A program made the position numbers and the translations under genes. This document shows, piece by piece, positions 47,744 through 60,478 of a stretch of DNA of 64,000 nucleotides; the first letter of the stretch is position 1; each line of letters starts with the position of its first letter. The notes beneath the pieces were generated by a model. That model was not told the origin of the DNA. It did no database searches and saw nothing but the letters and a program-made list of their open reading frames with translations. This DNA is from Bartonella sp. ML69XJBT (GTDB lineage Bacteria; Pseudomonadota; Alphaproteobacteria; Rhizobiales; Rhizobiaceae), in NCBI RefSeq assembly GCF_028618515.1, contig NZ_JAQITB010000002.1:1-64000 (forward strand), in the 5' to 3' direction.

Positions 47744-49150
47744 TTAGAATTGTTCACGCCAAAAAGCGGGAATAAAAAGTACGAATATCGTTATAATTTC
47801 AAGACGTCCAGCCAGCATGAGAAAACTTAAAATCCATAAAGCACTATCATTGATTGTAGAAAAATTGCCAACAGGACCGATAATATTTCCAAAACCTGGA
47901 CCGATATTGGAAAGAGCGGTCAGGACTCCTGTAAAGGCAGAAGTAAAGTCAAGTCCGGTTGTAAGCAAAAGTGCTGTGCCAATGAGAAGAAAAAACATGT
48001 AAAGACAGACAAAAAATAACACTGCTTTAGCAACATCACTTGAAATGTTTAAATGATCGTAGCGTGCTTTTACAATGACATTGGGAAAAAGGAGCTTTTC
48101 TATATTTGTTTGTGTAATACGCCAAAGAATAATGAGGCGATTGATTTTCATTCCACCAGAGGTGGAACCCGCACATCCACCTGTAAAAGAAACAAGGAAA
48201 AAAATACCAAGTGCAAAAGGACCCCAAAGTTGGTAATCTTCAGCGCTATAACCAGTGGTACTGATGATGGATGTGATATGAAAAATGACATCAAGAAAAA
48301 CTAAATAAAAAGCGCGATGATCATGAAACTTTAGCCATGCTGCCAAAGCAAAGCTGAAAAGAAAAACAATATAGAGAAACACAATGACTTGCGAATCAAT
48401 GAAACGTTTTGAGCGGCCAGGAAGCACTAATTTAACATAAAGTACGAAGGGTAGTGCAGAGAGCAACATAAAAATTGTTGAAATGATTAAGATGGCTGGT
48501 TTGTCAGAAAAATAGCCAAAAGAGGCATCGTGAGTTGAAAAACCAGCTGTTGCTATCGTGCTCATTGCATGATTAATGGCATCAAATAAACTCATGCCAG
48601 AAGCAAAATAGGAGAGCATACAAGCCAAGGTTAGTCCAACATAGGCTATGATAATTCCGTTAGCAATTTGGTTGATGCGAGGCAATATTTTTTCGGATTT
48701 ATCTGATGATTCCATATGAAAAAGTTGTACTCCACCAACACGCAGTGAAGGCAACAACAATAAGGCTAAACCGATAAAACCAATGCCTCCAATCCAGCAT
48801 ATGAGAGAGCGCCATAACAAAATACTGCGTGATAAATTATCAAGATCGTTAAGTACTGTGGAGCCTGTGGTGGTAATTCCAGAGACGGATTCAAAAATTG
48901 CTCCTGCTAGGGAAATGGGAAGAGGAGAAAGGTAAAGAGGTAGGGCACCAACGATACTGCCTGTTAGCCAAAGACAAACAGTAAGCATAAAACCAAGTCG
49001 TGCTGAAAAACGACAGGTGGCACCTCTCGTTGCTAAAAGAATTAGCGTTGCCAACATGGTGGTTATGGCGTAAGAGTAGAGAAAGCTTATCCAATTATGG
49101 TTATTGTCGTGCAAATCGACAAAAATTGGCAGAAGCATTGCTCCTCCCAT
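47744..49150 (-). CDS. trkH: TrkH/KtrB family potassium uptake protein
   Basis: A 468-residue polytopic membrane protein from the first canonical start. Pore loops have the TTTGST-type filter (GITTTGSTVL), STIATAGFSTHD, SIISTTGYSAED and LSNIGPGFG. It moves K+ with a TrkA-type subunit that is not in the window. Homology says the first helix should begin about 15 residues earlier. Those codons (49195 to 49151) are open and encode a hydrophobic IIFQFIINVCARFALIM, but no ATG, GTG or TTG occurs between the TAG upstream and 49150. AGGGAA (49201-49206) lies five bases before ATT at 49195, so an ATT start is possible. Confidence 0.88.
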   Translation of the reverse strand: MGGAMLLPIFVDLHDNNHNWISFLYSYAITTMLATLILLATRGATCRFSARLGFMLTVCLWLTGSIVGALPLYLSPLPISLAGAIFESVSGITTTGSTVLNDLDNLSRSILLWRSLICWIGGIGFIGLALLLLPSLRVGGVQLFHMESSDKSEKILPRINQIANGIIIAYVGLTLACMLSYFASGMSLFDAINHAMSTIATAGFSTHDASFGYFSDKPAILIISTIFMLLSALPFVLYVKLVLPGRSKRFIDSQVIVFLYIVFLFSFALAAWLKFHDHRAFYLVFLDVIFHITSIISTTGYSAEDYQLWGPFALGIFFLVSFTGGCAGSTSGGMKINRLIILWRITQTNIEKLLFPNVIVKARYDHLNISSDVAKAVLFFVCLYMFFLLIGTALLLTTGLDFTSAFTGVLTALSNIGPGFGNIIGPVGNFSTINDSALWILSFLMLAGRLEIITIFVLFIPAFWREQF

Positions 49151-49448
49151 GATTAAGGCAAAACGTGCACAAACATTGATGATAAATTGAAAAATGATCG
49201 TTCCCTATCTTTGTATCATTTTCGTTACGGTTTTATGCCCATAAAAATTTACGTTTTTCTCTTTATACCATAAAAGATCAACTTCTATATTAAGCATGCT
49301 TTGATGTATTGGCAATCAGTGCCTTTTCATCAAACTGGAAAAGAAGTACATATATACCATAATTTAGGCTGTTGAAATTTTTTTTTAAAGGCTGCATTTC
49401 ATTATAGTTTATAGAATAATTAAGTAAGAAAAAGTGTAAGGGGATTCT

Positions 49449-50402
49449 ATGGTACAATCGCATATTCGCCTGCTTATTATTGGCTCTGGTCCAGCTGGTT
49501 ATACAGCGGCGGTCTATGCGGCAAGAGCAATGCTCAAGCCCGTTTTAGTTACTGGTTTGCAGCAGGGGGGGCAGTTGACGATTACAACTGATGTGGAAAA
49601 CTATCCAGGTTTTGCTGATCCGATTCAAGGACCGTGGTTAATGGAACAAATGGCAAAACAAGCTGAAAATATGGGGACAAGAATTATCTATGATAGTATT
49701 ACAAAGGCTGATTTATTGAAGCATCCTTTTACCTTATATGGAGATTCTGGAACGCAATATTGTTGTGATGCCCTTATTATTGCAACGGGGGCACAGGCGC
49801 GCTGGCTTGGTCTGGAAAGTGAACAGACTTTTATGGGAGGAGGCGTTTCTGCTTGTGCTACATGTGATGGTTTTTTTTATCGTGGTAAAGATGTCATTGT
49901 TGTAGGGGGGGGAAATACAGCCGTTGAAGAAGCTCTTTATTTATCGCATTTGGCTAAAAGTGTAAGTGTGGTTCATCGGCGTGGTTATTTTAAGGCAGAA
50001 AAAATTTTGCAAGATAGATTATTTGCTCGCGATAATGTACGTGTTCTTTGGGATCATGTTGTAGAAGAAATTGTTGGTGTACCAGCCCAAGATTCAAAGG
50101 GAGCTGTTGTAACAGGTGCACGTCTTAAAAATATTAGAACCGGTCAAGAAATGAAGGTGAATGCAGAGGGAATATTTATTGCCATTGGGCATGATCCCGC
50201 TGTTTCTTTATTTGAGGGGCAACTGAAACAAAAAAGAGGCGGTTACTTATGGACAGAACCAGATTCAACGGCAACAAGTATTGCTGGGGTTTTTGCTGCT
50301 GGTGATGTCACAGACGAAACATTCCGCCAAGCTATAACGGCAGCGGGAAGGGGATGCATGGCGGCATTGGAAGCAGAACATTTTTTAGATTTAAAAGCAT
50401 AA
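49449..50402 (+). CDS. trxB: thioredoxin reductase
   Basis: A 317-residue FAD enzyme that reduces thioredoxin with NADPH. FAD motif GSGPAGYTAAVYAARA (about 11), redox pair CATCDG (about 138), NADPH motif GGGNTAVEEALYL, and a second FAD motif GVFAAGDVTDETFRQA are present. AAGGGGATTCT precedes the ATG. The LysR gene follows by 36 bases. Confidence 0.96.
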   Translation: MVQSHIRLLIIGSGPAGYTAAVYAARAMLKPVLVTGLQQGGQLTITTDVENYPGFADPIQGPWLMEQMAKQAENMGTRIIYDSITKADLLKHPFTLYGDSGTQYCCDALIIATGAQARWLGLESEQTFMGGGVSACATCDGFFYRGKDVIVVGGGNTAVEEALYLSHLAKSVSVVHRRGYFKAEKILQDRLFARDNVRVLWDHVVEEIVGVPAQDSKGAVVTGARLKNIRTGQEMKVNAEGIFIAIGHDPAVSLFEGQLKQKRGGYLWTEPDSTATSIAGVFAAGDVTDETFRQAITAAGRGCMAALEAEHFLDLKA

Positions 50403-50438
50403 CATTTATTGAAAAAGTAAAAAATAAGAGGTGAGTTT

Positions 50439-51344
50439 GTGGCGTCACCATTGGATTGGGATAAGTTAAGGGTTTTTCATGCCGCCGCAGAAGCTGGTTC
50501 TTTTACCCATGCTGCTCAAAGGCTTCATTTATCTCAATCAGCCGTTTCACGACAAGTTTCAGCTTTAGAGCAAGAGGTAGGGGTGCCCCTGTTTCAGCGT
50601 CATGCACGTGGTTTGATTCTCACCGAGCAGGGTGAAATTCTTTATCGAACAACGCATGATGTTTTGATGAAGCTTGAAAATGTCCGATCGCAATTAAGTG
50701 AAAGTTGTGAAAAACCAACGGGACATTTGCGGGTTACATCGACTTTCGGAATGGGGGCGGGGTGGATTGCAGAGCGTATGCCAGAATTCTTAAGTCTTTA
50801 TCCTGATATGCGGATTCAGCTTTTGCTTTCTGATGAAGAACTTGATTTAACAATGCGTCATGCAGATTGTGCCGTTCGTCTCCATCAACCTCAGCAGCCC
50901 GATCTTATCCAAAGAAAACTCTTTACAATTCATATGCATGTTTATGCTTCGGAAAACTATCTTGCAAATTATGGTAAACCAGAAAAGTTATCTGAACTTG
51001 ATGCGCATCGTATTATTTCATTTGGTGAACCTGTTCCACATTATTTGTCTGGTTTAAATTGGCTGGAAAAGGCTGGTAGAAGTGATGGATCTTTGCGCTC
51101 TTCAGTTCTGCGAATCAACAATATTATTTCAATTAAGAATGCGCTTATGCGTGATCTTGGTATTGCGGTGCTTCCTGATTATATCGTCAATAATGATGAG
51201 CGTCTTGTGCGTCTTTTCCCTGATATGGTGGATATTCCTTCTTTTGATACCTTTTTTTGTTATCCTTATGCTTTAAAGAATTTGGCAAAGCTAAATGCTT
51301 TTCGAGATTATATTTTTTTAAAAGCACGTCAGTGGTCTTTTTAA
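50439..51344 (+). CDS. lsrB: LysR-family regulator of the LsrB/VtlR group
   Basis: A 301-residue regulator. The winged helix-turn-helix (about 8-66) has GSFTHAAQRLHLSQSAVSRQ. The effector domain (about 95-295) has cysteines, including HADCAVRL, at a position where LsrB senses redox. In Rhizobiales the gene next to trxB is lsrB (Sinorhizobium) or vtlR (Brucella, Agrobacterium), a virulence/symbiosis regulator that controls AbcR sRNAs. GTG start, with GAGGTG upstream. An AbcR-like sRNA follows. Confidence 0.83.
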   Translation: MASPLDWDKLRVFHAAAEAGSFTHAAQRLHLSQSAVSRQVSALEQEVGVPLFQRHARGLILTEQGEILYRTTHDVLMKLENVRSQLSESCEKPTGHLRVTSTFGMGAGWIAERMPEFLSLYPDMRIQLLLSDEELDLTMRHADCAVRLHQPQQPDLIQRKLFTIHMHVYASENYLANYGKPEKLSELDAHRIISFGEPVPHYLSGLNWLEKAGRSDGSLRSSVLRINNIISIKNALMRDLGIAVLPDYIVNNDERLVRLFPDMVDIPSFDTFFCYPYALKNLAKLNAFRDYIFLKARQWSF

Positions 51345-51436
51345 TGAAGCACTCTTGAAGAGCTATGTGTTTAATGCATAGCAGGTGCGCATAAGTCTTT
51401 ATTGTACTTTTTCTTATAAAATGACATAGAAGGCTA

Positions 51437-51556
51437 TCTCTTGATTATGTTGCCTCCCATTGCATTTTCTTGAGTGTTCCCTTACGAAGATCTGTCAGAT
51501 TGATTTTATCTCTGGGGATTTTCTAAATTTGCCGGACATTTGTCCGGCTTTTTTTT
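51437..51556 (+). ncRNA. abcR: probable AbcR-type (alpha-r15) small RNA
   Basis: About 120 nt immediately downstream of the LsrB/VtlR gene, as in Agrobacterium and Sinorhizobium. The exposed CCTCCCATT (51453-51461) could pair with Shine-Dalgarno sequences. A second arm pairs TTCCC (51478-51482) with GGGGA. The end is a strong terminator, GCCGGACA / TGTCCGGC with T8 (51531-51556). A possible promoter is TTGTAC (51402) with CATAGA (51425). The 5' end is a guess within about ten bases. Family assignment rests on position, size and motif, not on an alignment. Confidence 0.6.
51531..51556 (+). terminator. rho-independent terminator of the AbcR-like RNA
   Basis: GCCGGACA and TGTCCGGC form an 8-bp stem around TT, followed by eight T's. 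It lies about 190 bases past the LysR stop, too far to be that gene's only terminator. Confidence 0.92.
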
Positions 51557-52093
51557 AGTTTCTTGCTTCTATCTAACAATGTGGATGTCTTCAAAGATGA
51601 TCAAAAGCTCAAAAAGTTCTAGGCACATTGTATGATGGAAAAAATATTGGGATTATTATGACCATTTCAAAAGACAAAAGGTTGGCGTGAAAGGCGTGGT
51701 ATTTGTAGTGCGCAATTTTGTTTAATGTTATGATTTTCGTTGAGGATGTATACTTTACAAGCATTGTGGTCATCATTGAAGCTCACTGTAAAATTCGACA
51801 AGAGTTATGTTTGCTTATAGAGTAAAAATAGCCAACAGTATAAGTTTTCATGAGGGAGAAAAAAGATAGAAATATACTTGATAAGAACATCATTTTTTAA
51901 TGACTTATATTTTTATCTCACTCGTGTGAAGAGGGCTATTTCTTTTATTCCGTTCTTGGTATAAGTTATTGCGCAGTTTTCCCCATAGATATTTTCTGTA
52001 GAATCCATTTGTTTTCACTATAGTCCAACAGCCAAAAATCTTTCAGAGAGACTAGTGGGTAAGAAAATTGTAACGATAGACAAGCAGCGTATT
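51557..52093. other. spacer behind the AbcR-like RNA
   Basis: About 540 AT-rich bases before the aminotransferase stop. I looked for a second tandem AbcR copy, as some relatives have, and found no second terminator. Confidence 0.5.
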
Positions 52094-54374
<2,281 letters not shown>

Positions 54375-54406
54375 ACAAAAAACTCGCCCCTGAAGGCGAG
54401 GATTTT
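54375..54406 (-). terminator. cspA terminator
   Basis: On the minus strand CTCGCC pairs with GGCGAG (6 bp) and is followed by TTTTTTGTTTC. It starts about 30 bases after the cspA stop. Confidence 0.82.
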
Positions 54407-54434
54407 GTATTGATATGTAGCAGAATTTTAAAAA

Positions 54435-54644
54435 TTAAAGCGCTGCAAGGTTGCCAGCGGCAAATTTTCCAGAACGACGATCTTGAAGAACATCATAAGA
54501 AACTTTTTGTCCTTCATTAAGATTGTTTAAACCAGAACGTTCAACAGCGGAAATATGTACAAAGACATCTGCACTTCCATCACTCGGCTGAATGAAACCA
54601 AAGCCTTTTGTTGTATTAAACCACTTAACTGTTCCTGTAGACAT
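54435..54644 (-). CDS. cspA: CspA-family cold shock protein
   Basis: A 69-residue OB-fold RNA chaperone. The RNP motifs are KGFGFIQ and DVFVHIS. It melts RNA secondary structure, in some cases at low temperature. AAGGAG precedes the ATG at 54644. The open frame extends 15 codons further but not with family similarity. A long leader with small hairpins lies upstream, as in regulated csp genes. Confidence 0.95.
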   Translation of the reverse strand: MSTGTVKWFNTTKGFGFIQPSDGSADVFVHISAVERSGLNNLNEGQKVSYDVLQDRRSGKFAAGNLAAL

Positions 54645-54800
54645 AGGAAACTCCTTAGAATATATAATTGTATTATGTACTGAAGTCACAAAGTGCTTCT
54701 ATACGGTTTTAAATCGAAATTAGGTGGGAGAAGTTTCGCCGAAAGTGCAGAATGCACAGGAAAGAAAGTCACATAACCGAAAGTTCGATGAAACTTAATA
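54645..54800 (-). promoter_or_regulatory. structured 5' leader of cspA
   Basis: About 150 bases upstream contain hairpins GTGCA/TGCAC (54745-54757) and TTTC/GAAA (54734-54744). Long leaders in csp genes act as thermosensors. The transcription start is not known, so the extent is approximate. Confidence 0.4.
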
Positions 54801-55274
54801 TAAAAGTCTTTGGGATAAAAAGCAAGCCTTAATCGGTATTTTTACAAATAAAAGGTTGCAAGAAAATATAAAGGGACTATTCATATGTTTGTTTAAAGGT
54901 ATATCTTTTAAGGTATTCAAGCCCATTTTATAATGGTATCTGCGAATGGTATAATGGTAAAATCATATCACCATCTTTACCTTTATGAAGGGGCAAGACG
55001 ATACCATCATATTCTTTATCAGCTGCCAATATTGCAGGTTATCTTCAGCAGCTGAGGCGATTCGTGCGAGGTATTTTTATTCTTTCTCTTTAAGCCTTTT
55101 GGTTTATATGCGCATGCCGCTTGTGATGTGTGCACAAGTGATTTTAATTTATGCAACATATACAGATTTAAAATGAAAAAATTCTATGGTATCAAAGTCT
55201 CCCATTCAAGTTGCAAAATAATGAATTATCATTATCAATCAACGCATTGCTTATGTTTCCCCATAGTGAAAAAA
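54801..55274. other. spacer between cspA leader and carB
   Basis: About 470 AT-rich bases. A 63-residue open frame (54985-55176) has no ribosome binding site and no family I know. No other feature is visible. Confidence 0.5.
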
Positions 55275-58200
55275 TCAAGAGAAATAACTTTGTAGTGAAC
55301 GTACTTCAAGGTGGCTGTTTTTAAGTGCTTTGATAGCTTCCACTGCAGCTTGTGCTCCAGCTATTGTTGTATAATAGGGAACTTTTTGCATGAGTGCGGC
55401 ATGGCGTAATGATTTGGAGTCTGAGATGGCACTGGGCGTGCTGGTTGTATTGAAAATTAATTGAATTTGTCGATTGCGAATGGCGTCCTCAATATGAGGA
55501 TGTCCTTCTAGAACTTTGTTAATTTTTTCTGCTTCTACATGATGTTCGGTTAGGAATTTTTGTGTTCCACTTGTTGCTAAAACAGAAAATCCCAGTTTCG
55601 TTAAAAGTTTCACGGGTTTTAAGATGTGTTCTTTATCTTCATCTCTCACAGAAACGAACAAAGTTCCCTCCTTTGGGAGCTCAACACCGGCTCCAAGTTG
55701 GGCTTTAGCGAAAGCAAGGGCAAATTCATAATCAAGTCCCATAACCTCACCAGTTGAACGCATTTCTGGACCAAGAAGCGTATCGACACCTGAAAAACGT
55801 GCAAAAGGAAAAACAGCTTCTTTGACAGCAATATGTGGTTTTTGTTGAGGAGAAGGTAAGCCTCCATAAGCTTGAAGAGCTTTTTGAAGCGTTTCTCCTG
55901 CCATAATACGCGCTGCTATTTTAGCAATAGGGCGACCAATCGTTTTTGCGACGAATGGAACAGTACGTGAGGCTCGGGGATTAACTTCTAAGACGTAAAT
56001 TGTGCCATCTTTAATGGCATATTGTACATTCATTAAGCCATGAACATGAAGTGCTTGTGCTAATGCTTTAGTTTGATGTTCCAATTCAACGACAATTTTA
56101 TTGGGAAGCGTATGTACTGGTAGAGAACATGCCGAATCACCAGAATGGATACCAGCTTCTTCAATATGTTCCATAATGCCAACAACCAGTGTTTCTTCTC
56201 CATCGGATAGGCAATCAACATCAACTTCAATAGCATCGGTTAGATAAGTATCAAATAAAAGTGGATTCTTATCAAGCAAGGTATTGATCTGTTCCGTTTT
56301 ATCATTTGCATAACGGGCTTTGATATCCTCTGGAATCAATTCAGTTACATTTTCAAGCAAATATTTTTGCAAACTACGCTCATCACGGATTATTTGCATA
56401 GCACGTCCTCCTAAAACATAAGAAGGGCGCACAACCAATGGAAAGCCTAGTTCATGGGCGATGAGATGTGCTTGATCAATCGAATGCGCTATACCGTTTT
56501 TAGGCTGTGTTAAGTGAAGCTTGAATAACAATTTTTGGAAGCGATCTCTATCTTCGGCTAAATCAATGGCGTCAGGTGAAGTCCCTAAGATGGGGATATT
56601 ATGTTTTTCTAGGGCGCTTGCTAACTTCAGGGGCGTTTGTCCACCAAATTGAACGATAACTCCAACCAATTCACCTTTTTTCTGTTCTGTTTCTAAAATA
56701 GCGATAACATCTTCTGTTGTTAAAGATTCAAAATAAAGACGATCAGAGGTGTCATAGTCTGTCGAGACGGTTTCAGGATTGCAATTAATCATAATAGCTT
56801 CAAAACCGGACTCACGGAGCGCAAAAGCAGCATGACAGCAACAATAATCAAATTCAATGCCTTGTCCGATACGGTTTGGTCCACCACCTAAAATGGCAAT
56901 TTTTTTGCGTTCAGAAACCTGTGCTTCTGAGTGTTCTACACCTGCAAAGGGAACTTCATATGTCGAATACATATAGGCTGTAGGAGAAGAAAATTCAGCT
57001 GCACACGTATCAATCCGTTTGAAAACATGCTTAACATTAAGTGATTTGCGCAAAGCAGCAATATCATCGGCTTCTTGTCCTGTAAGAGTGGCTAAACGCG
57101 CATCCGAAAATCCCATGGCTTTTAACATGCGTAGATTGTCTGCGTCTTGGGGCAAGCCATAGGCGCGGATGCGCTGTTCCATTTCAATAATGGAGGCTAT
57201 TTGCCCTAAAAACCATGGATCAACTTTGCTGATTTGATGAATTTCATTTAAGGGTAAGCCCGTGCGCATTGCTTGGGCAATGTAGCGCAAACGATCAGGA
57301 CTTGGTATTGCAATGGCAGAGCGTATGGAACTTTTTTCATCACCTTCAGCATGTTCTGGAATGGTAATTTCATCAAGACCGGTAAGACCTGTTTCAAGCC
57401 CCCGGAGCGCTTTTTGCAGAGATTCCTGAAAAGTGCGTCCAATTGCCATCACTTCTCCTACAGATTTCATCGCAGTTGTTAAGACAGGTGATGAACCAGG
57501 AAATTTTTCGAAGGCAAAACGGGGAATCTTCGTAACAATATAGTCAATAGAAGGTTCAAAGGATGCTGGTGTTGCCCCACCTGTAATATCATTTTTTAAT
57601 TCATCAAGTGTGTAGCCAACAGCTAGTTTAGCCGCTACCTTGGCAATGGGAAAACCTGTTGCTTTTGAAGCAAGCGCTGAAGAGCGGGAAACACGAGGGT
57701 TCATTTCAATAACAATAAGGCGGCCATTTTCGGGATTAATAGCAAACTGTACATTGGACCCACCCGTTTCAACACCAATTTCACGTAGAACGGCAATTGA
57801 AGCATTGCGCATAGTTTGATATTCTTTATCCGTTAAGGTCAGGGCAGGAGCTACAGTGATCGAATCACCGGTATGAACACCCATGGGATCAATGTTTTCA
57901 ATGGAACAGACAATAATACAGTTATCGTTCTTATCGCGAACAACTTCCATCTCATATTCTTTCCACCCCAAAACACTTTCTTCAATTAAAACCTCTGTTG
58001 TCGGCGAAGCTTCAAGTCCGCGTTCAATGATTTCATAAAATTCAGAACGATTGTAAGCGATACCACCACCGGTACCGCCAAGGGTGAATGAGGGACGAAT
58101 AATCGCTGGAAGACCAACAATATCAAGAGCTTGAACTGCTTTTGCTGTTGCATGTGCGATATAATGTTGTTTACGTTCTGCTTCTGTTTGTCGCCAATTA

Positions 58201-58760
58201 CACTCAAGTTCTTCTAGCGCTTGGTCAAGTGCATCACCAGAAAATTTTGCTTTAAGTTCATCACGCGTTTTTGCATGCAGTCGGCGATTTTCTTCTTTGA
58301 GTTCTGTTGCATTGGCTAACATAGAACGTGGTGTTTCCAAACCAATTTTTTCCATCGCTTGGCGAAATAAAGCTCGATCTTCCGCTTTATCAATGGCATC
58401 CGCGTTTGCACCTATCATTTCAACATGATAGCGGTCTAGGATACCCATACGCTTTAATGATAAAGCAGTGTTGAGAGCTGTTTGTCCTCCCATAGTTGGT
58501 AGAAGGGCATCAGGACGTTCACGAGCAATAATTTGTGCAACAATTTCAGGAGTAATGGGCTCAATATAAGTTGCATCAGCTAAATCTGGATCTGTCATAA
58601 TAGTGGCAGGATTAGAGTTAACCAAAATAATTCGGTACCCTTCTTCTTTTAATGCTTTACAAGCTTGTGTGCCTGAATAGTCAAATTCACATGCCTGCCC
58701 AATAACAATAGGTCCTGCTCCAATGATAAGAATAGATTTTATATCTGTGCGTTTTGGCAT
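55275..58760 (-). CDS. carB: carbamoyl-phosphate synthase large subunit
   Basis: A 1161-residue enzyme that makes carbamoyl phosphate for arginine and pyrimidine synthesis from bicarbonate, ammonia and two ATP. Two homologous synthetase halves lie at about 1-400 and 600-960, each with an ATP-grasp domain ([17 protein letters not shown] at the first; [16 protein letters not shown] at the second). The linker (about 400-600) oligomerises. The C-terminal MGS-type domain (about 970-1161) is allosteric. It is about 90 residues longer than E. coli CarB, as in other Rhizobiales. Confidence 0.97.
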   Translation of the reverse strand: MPKRTDIKSILIIGAGPIVIGQACEFDYSGTQACKALKEEGYRIILVNSNPATIMTDPDLADATYIEPITPEIVAQIIARERPDALLPTMGGQTALNTALSLKRMGILDRYHVEMIGANADAIDKAEDRALFRQAMEKIGLETPRSMLANATELKEENRRLHAKTRDELKAKFSGDALDQALEELECNWRQTEAERKQHYIAHATAKAVQALDIVGLPAIIRPSFTLGGTGGGIAYNRSEFYEIIERGLEASPTTEVLIEESVLGWKEYEMEVVRDKNDNCIIVCSIENIDPMGVHTGDSITVAPALTLTDKEYQTMRNASIAVLREIGVETGGSNVQFAINPENGRLIVIEMNPRVSRSSALASKATGFPIAKVAAKLAVGYTLDELKNDITGGATPASFEPSIDYIVTKIPRFAFEKFPGSSPVLTTAMKSVGEVMAIGRTFQESLQKALRGLETGLTGLDEITIPEHAEGDEKSSIRSAIAIPSPDRLRYIAQAMRTGLPLNEIHQISKVDPWFLGQIASIIEMEQRIRAYGLPQDADNLRMLKAMGFSDARLATLTGQEADDIAALRKSLNVKHVFKRIDTCAAEFSSPTAYMYSTYEVPFAGVEHSEAQVSERKKIAILGGGPNRIGQGIEFDYCCCHAAFALRESGFEAIMINCNPETVSTDYDTSDRLYFESLTTEDVIAILETEQKKGELVGVIVQFGGQTPLKLASALEKHNIPILGTSPDAIDLAEDRDRFQKLLFKLHLTQPKNGIAHSIDQAHLIAHELGFPLVVRPSYVLGGRAMQIIRDERSLQKYLLENVTELIPEDIKARYANDKTEQINTLLDKNPLLFDTYLTDAIEVDVDCLSDGEETLVVGIMEHIEEAGIHSGDSACSLPVHTLPNKIVVELEHQTKALAQALHVHGLMNVQYAIKDGTIYVLEVNPRASRTVPFVAKTIGRPIAKIAARIMAGETLQKALQAYGGLPSPQQKPHIAVKEAVFPFARFSGVDTLLGPEMRSTGEVMGLDYEFALAFAKAQLGAGVELPKEGTLFVSVRDEDKEHILKPVKLLTKLGFSVLATSGTQKFLTEHHVEAEKINKVLEGHPHIEDAIRNRQIQLIFNTTSTPSAISDSKSLRHAALMQKVPYYTTIAGAQAAVEAIKALKNSHLEVRSLQSYFS

Positions 58761-59280
58761 GGTTTCTCCCTATGACAAATATCCGTACGTGATTGCGGCA
58801 GACAGTTAAATTTTAAGGCTAAAATAGTTTTATAGGTGAAGTGACAAAGAAAGTAAGCACTAAAATGCCTTTTCCATGTTTTTTTTTCATAGAGTTGGAG
58901 GTCAATGTCTTCTTTGCGGGATGAACAACTTTATATGTGTATAAAAATATAAACTTTAATAAAAATAATAATATATGGATCATGTTTAAGATAAAATTCT
59001 AATAAAATAGAAAGAATTCTTATAAAAGATAATATAATTTATCATAATCACTATGTTAGTGTTTTTTTATTATAATAATTTTTACTTTATTTTTTTAGTA
59101 AAAATATTTATATTTAATGAAGTGTTATGCATAAATTCCTACAAAAATTATAATTACAAATTTCAAGTTTTGTTTATAAACGAATAAAGTAATAAATTTT
59201 TATTGTATAACTTACACAAATTTAAATATTGATCTTCATAATTTCACTACATATATTGATATATGGAAGCTCATCATAGG
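58761..59280. other. extremely AT-rich spacer
   Basis: 520 bases between carB and the DUF1460 gene. The stretch from about 58920 to 59240 is almost pure A/T with short homopolymer runs. No gene. Confidence 0.6.
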
Positions 59281-60132
59281 TTATTGGAGAGCTCTTAAAA
59301 CAATAATTCCTGGTGTTTTTGCAACATAATCCATAAAAGGCGAGTCAACGACCTTTTTATTCTCTTTTCGTGAGGAAGCATTTCGTAGCATAGGACCATG
59401 CTCTGTCATGATAAAGAAGCCCACATGTGTTACATCTAATCCAGCAAGTTTGGTATAAATACCAATGAAATCACCAGTTTGTAAATGGCTTATAACCTCT
59501 TCATCAATAAAGTTACTTGGGATATAGGTTATATTGCGTTTAACAACTGGTAATCCAGGAAGATAGTTTCCACCATCAGCTTTTTTATTGAGATATTTTT
59601 CAATGTTTATTGCATTAGGACTTATTTGGGCGGTAATATCAGTAGCAAGTTTGTATTCTTTATAAGCCCAGTCAGTAAAAAAATGCTTTCGATTTAAAAA
59701 ACTAACGTTACCATCAACATAACGTGTTCGTATGACATCATCAATGAATGCTGTTTGTGATGTTGATTTCCGTAATGCTTCAACATAGTCTAGATAAGTG
59801 AAGCAATCTAAGCCTCTAAAGTCAATAATCAGTTTTTCCGGTGTATTTTCTGAACCATGTAACATGTTTGCCTGATATGGTGTTCCTAAAAAAGCTTCAG
59901 AAAGTAAGCCAATCATTTCACCTGTTTCATGGTGGTTTGCTTGTGGGCGTTTTTTGAGAAGATCATTTAGTTTCTCTAAAGTATACGAGTCTAGCTTTAC
60001 TCTGATTGTTTGTTGTGTCTCCATATTGTTTTTTGCAATATCTTTGTTCGTATGAGAAGCCCGAACATCATATCCTGTAGCAAAAACTAAGATTGAAACT
60101 AATTGGAATATTTTTCGTACTCTATACATCAT
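59281..60132 (-). CDS. exported DUF1460 protein, amidase-like NlpC/P60 fold
   Basis: A 283-residue exported protein with a signal-like N-terminus (hydrophobic residues about 9-24). The DUF1460 core (about 70-280) has GLDCFTYLDYVEAL with the probable catalytic cysteine, DVTHVGFFI with the probable histidine and LRNASSRKENKKV. Related proteins are assigned as N-acetylmuramoyl-L-alanine amidase-like. A cell-wall role is inferred. It sits between carB and carA in AT-rich surroundings with an inverted repeat on one side, which could mean gain by transfer. Confidence 0.8.
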   Translation of the reverse strand: MMYRVRKIFQLVSILVFATGYDVRASHTNKDIAKNNMETQQTIRVKLDSYTLEKLNDLLKKRPQANHHETGEMIGLLSEAFLGTPYQANMLHGSENTPEKLIIDFRGLDCFTYLDYVEALRKSTSQTAFIDDVIRTRYVDGNVSFLNRKHFFTDWAYKEYKLATDITAQISPNAINIEKYLNKKADGGNYLPGLPVVKRNITYIPSNFIDEEVISHLQTGDFIGIYTKLAGLDVTHVGFFIMTEHGPMLRNASSRKENKKVVDSPFMDYVAKTPGIIVLRALQ

Positions 60133-60320
60133 TTTTTATATGTTTCTCTTTGAGCGATTTATATGTGCAGATGCGATATTTTATTTTTCTGGTGGCTCCT
60201 TTTATGGAGAGTTTTGGTGCGCTTGTTGTTGCTACGATAGTTTTTATCTTATGAGTATGCTCATCTGTTGGAATTCTTGCTGGTAAAAATATTTTCCAAG
60301 GTAATGGAAAAGATAAACAG

Positions 60321-60385
60321 TCCTACCTCAAATAGACTTTACACTTTTTTTTGCCTTTTATCAAAGTAATTTTAGGGAGGTAGGA
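60321..60385. repeat. 9-bp inverted repeat between carA and the DUF1460 gene
   Basis: TCCTACCTC (60321-60329) and GAGGTAGGA (60377-60385) are perfect reverse complements 47 bases apart. The interval is A/T-rich with no gene. It may be a relic of a mobile element, but no target duplication or transposase is seen. Confidence 0.5.
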
Positions 60386-60478
60386 TTGCCATTTATTGTA
60401 CTGCAAAGAGGTCTGTTTGTAGGATAGCAAGAGGATATCATTTGATGAGGAAAGGAGCCCAATGAATTAAGCATTCAG

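Noticed and set aside
54985-55176. 63-residue hydrophobic open frame between cspA and carB
   Set aside because: No ribosome binding site, no family, and length within chance for this composition.
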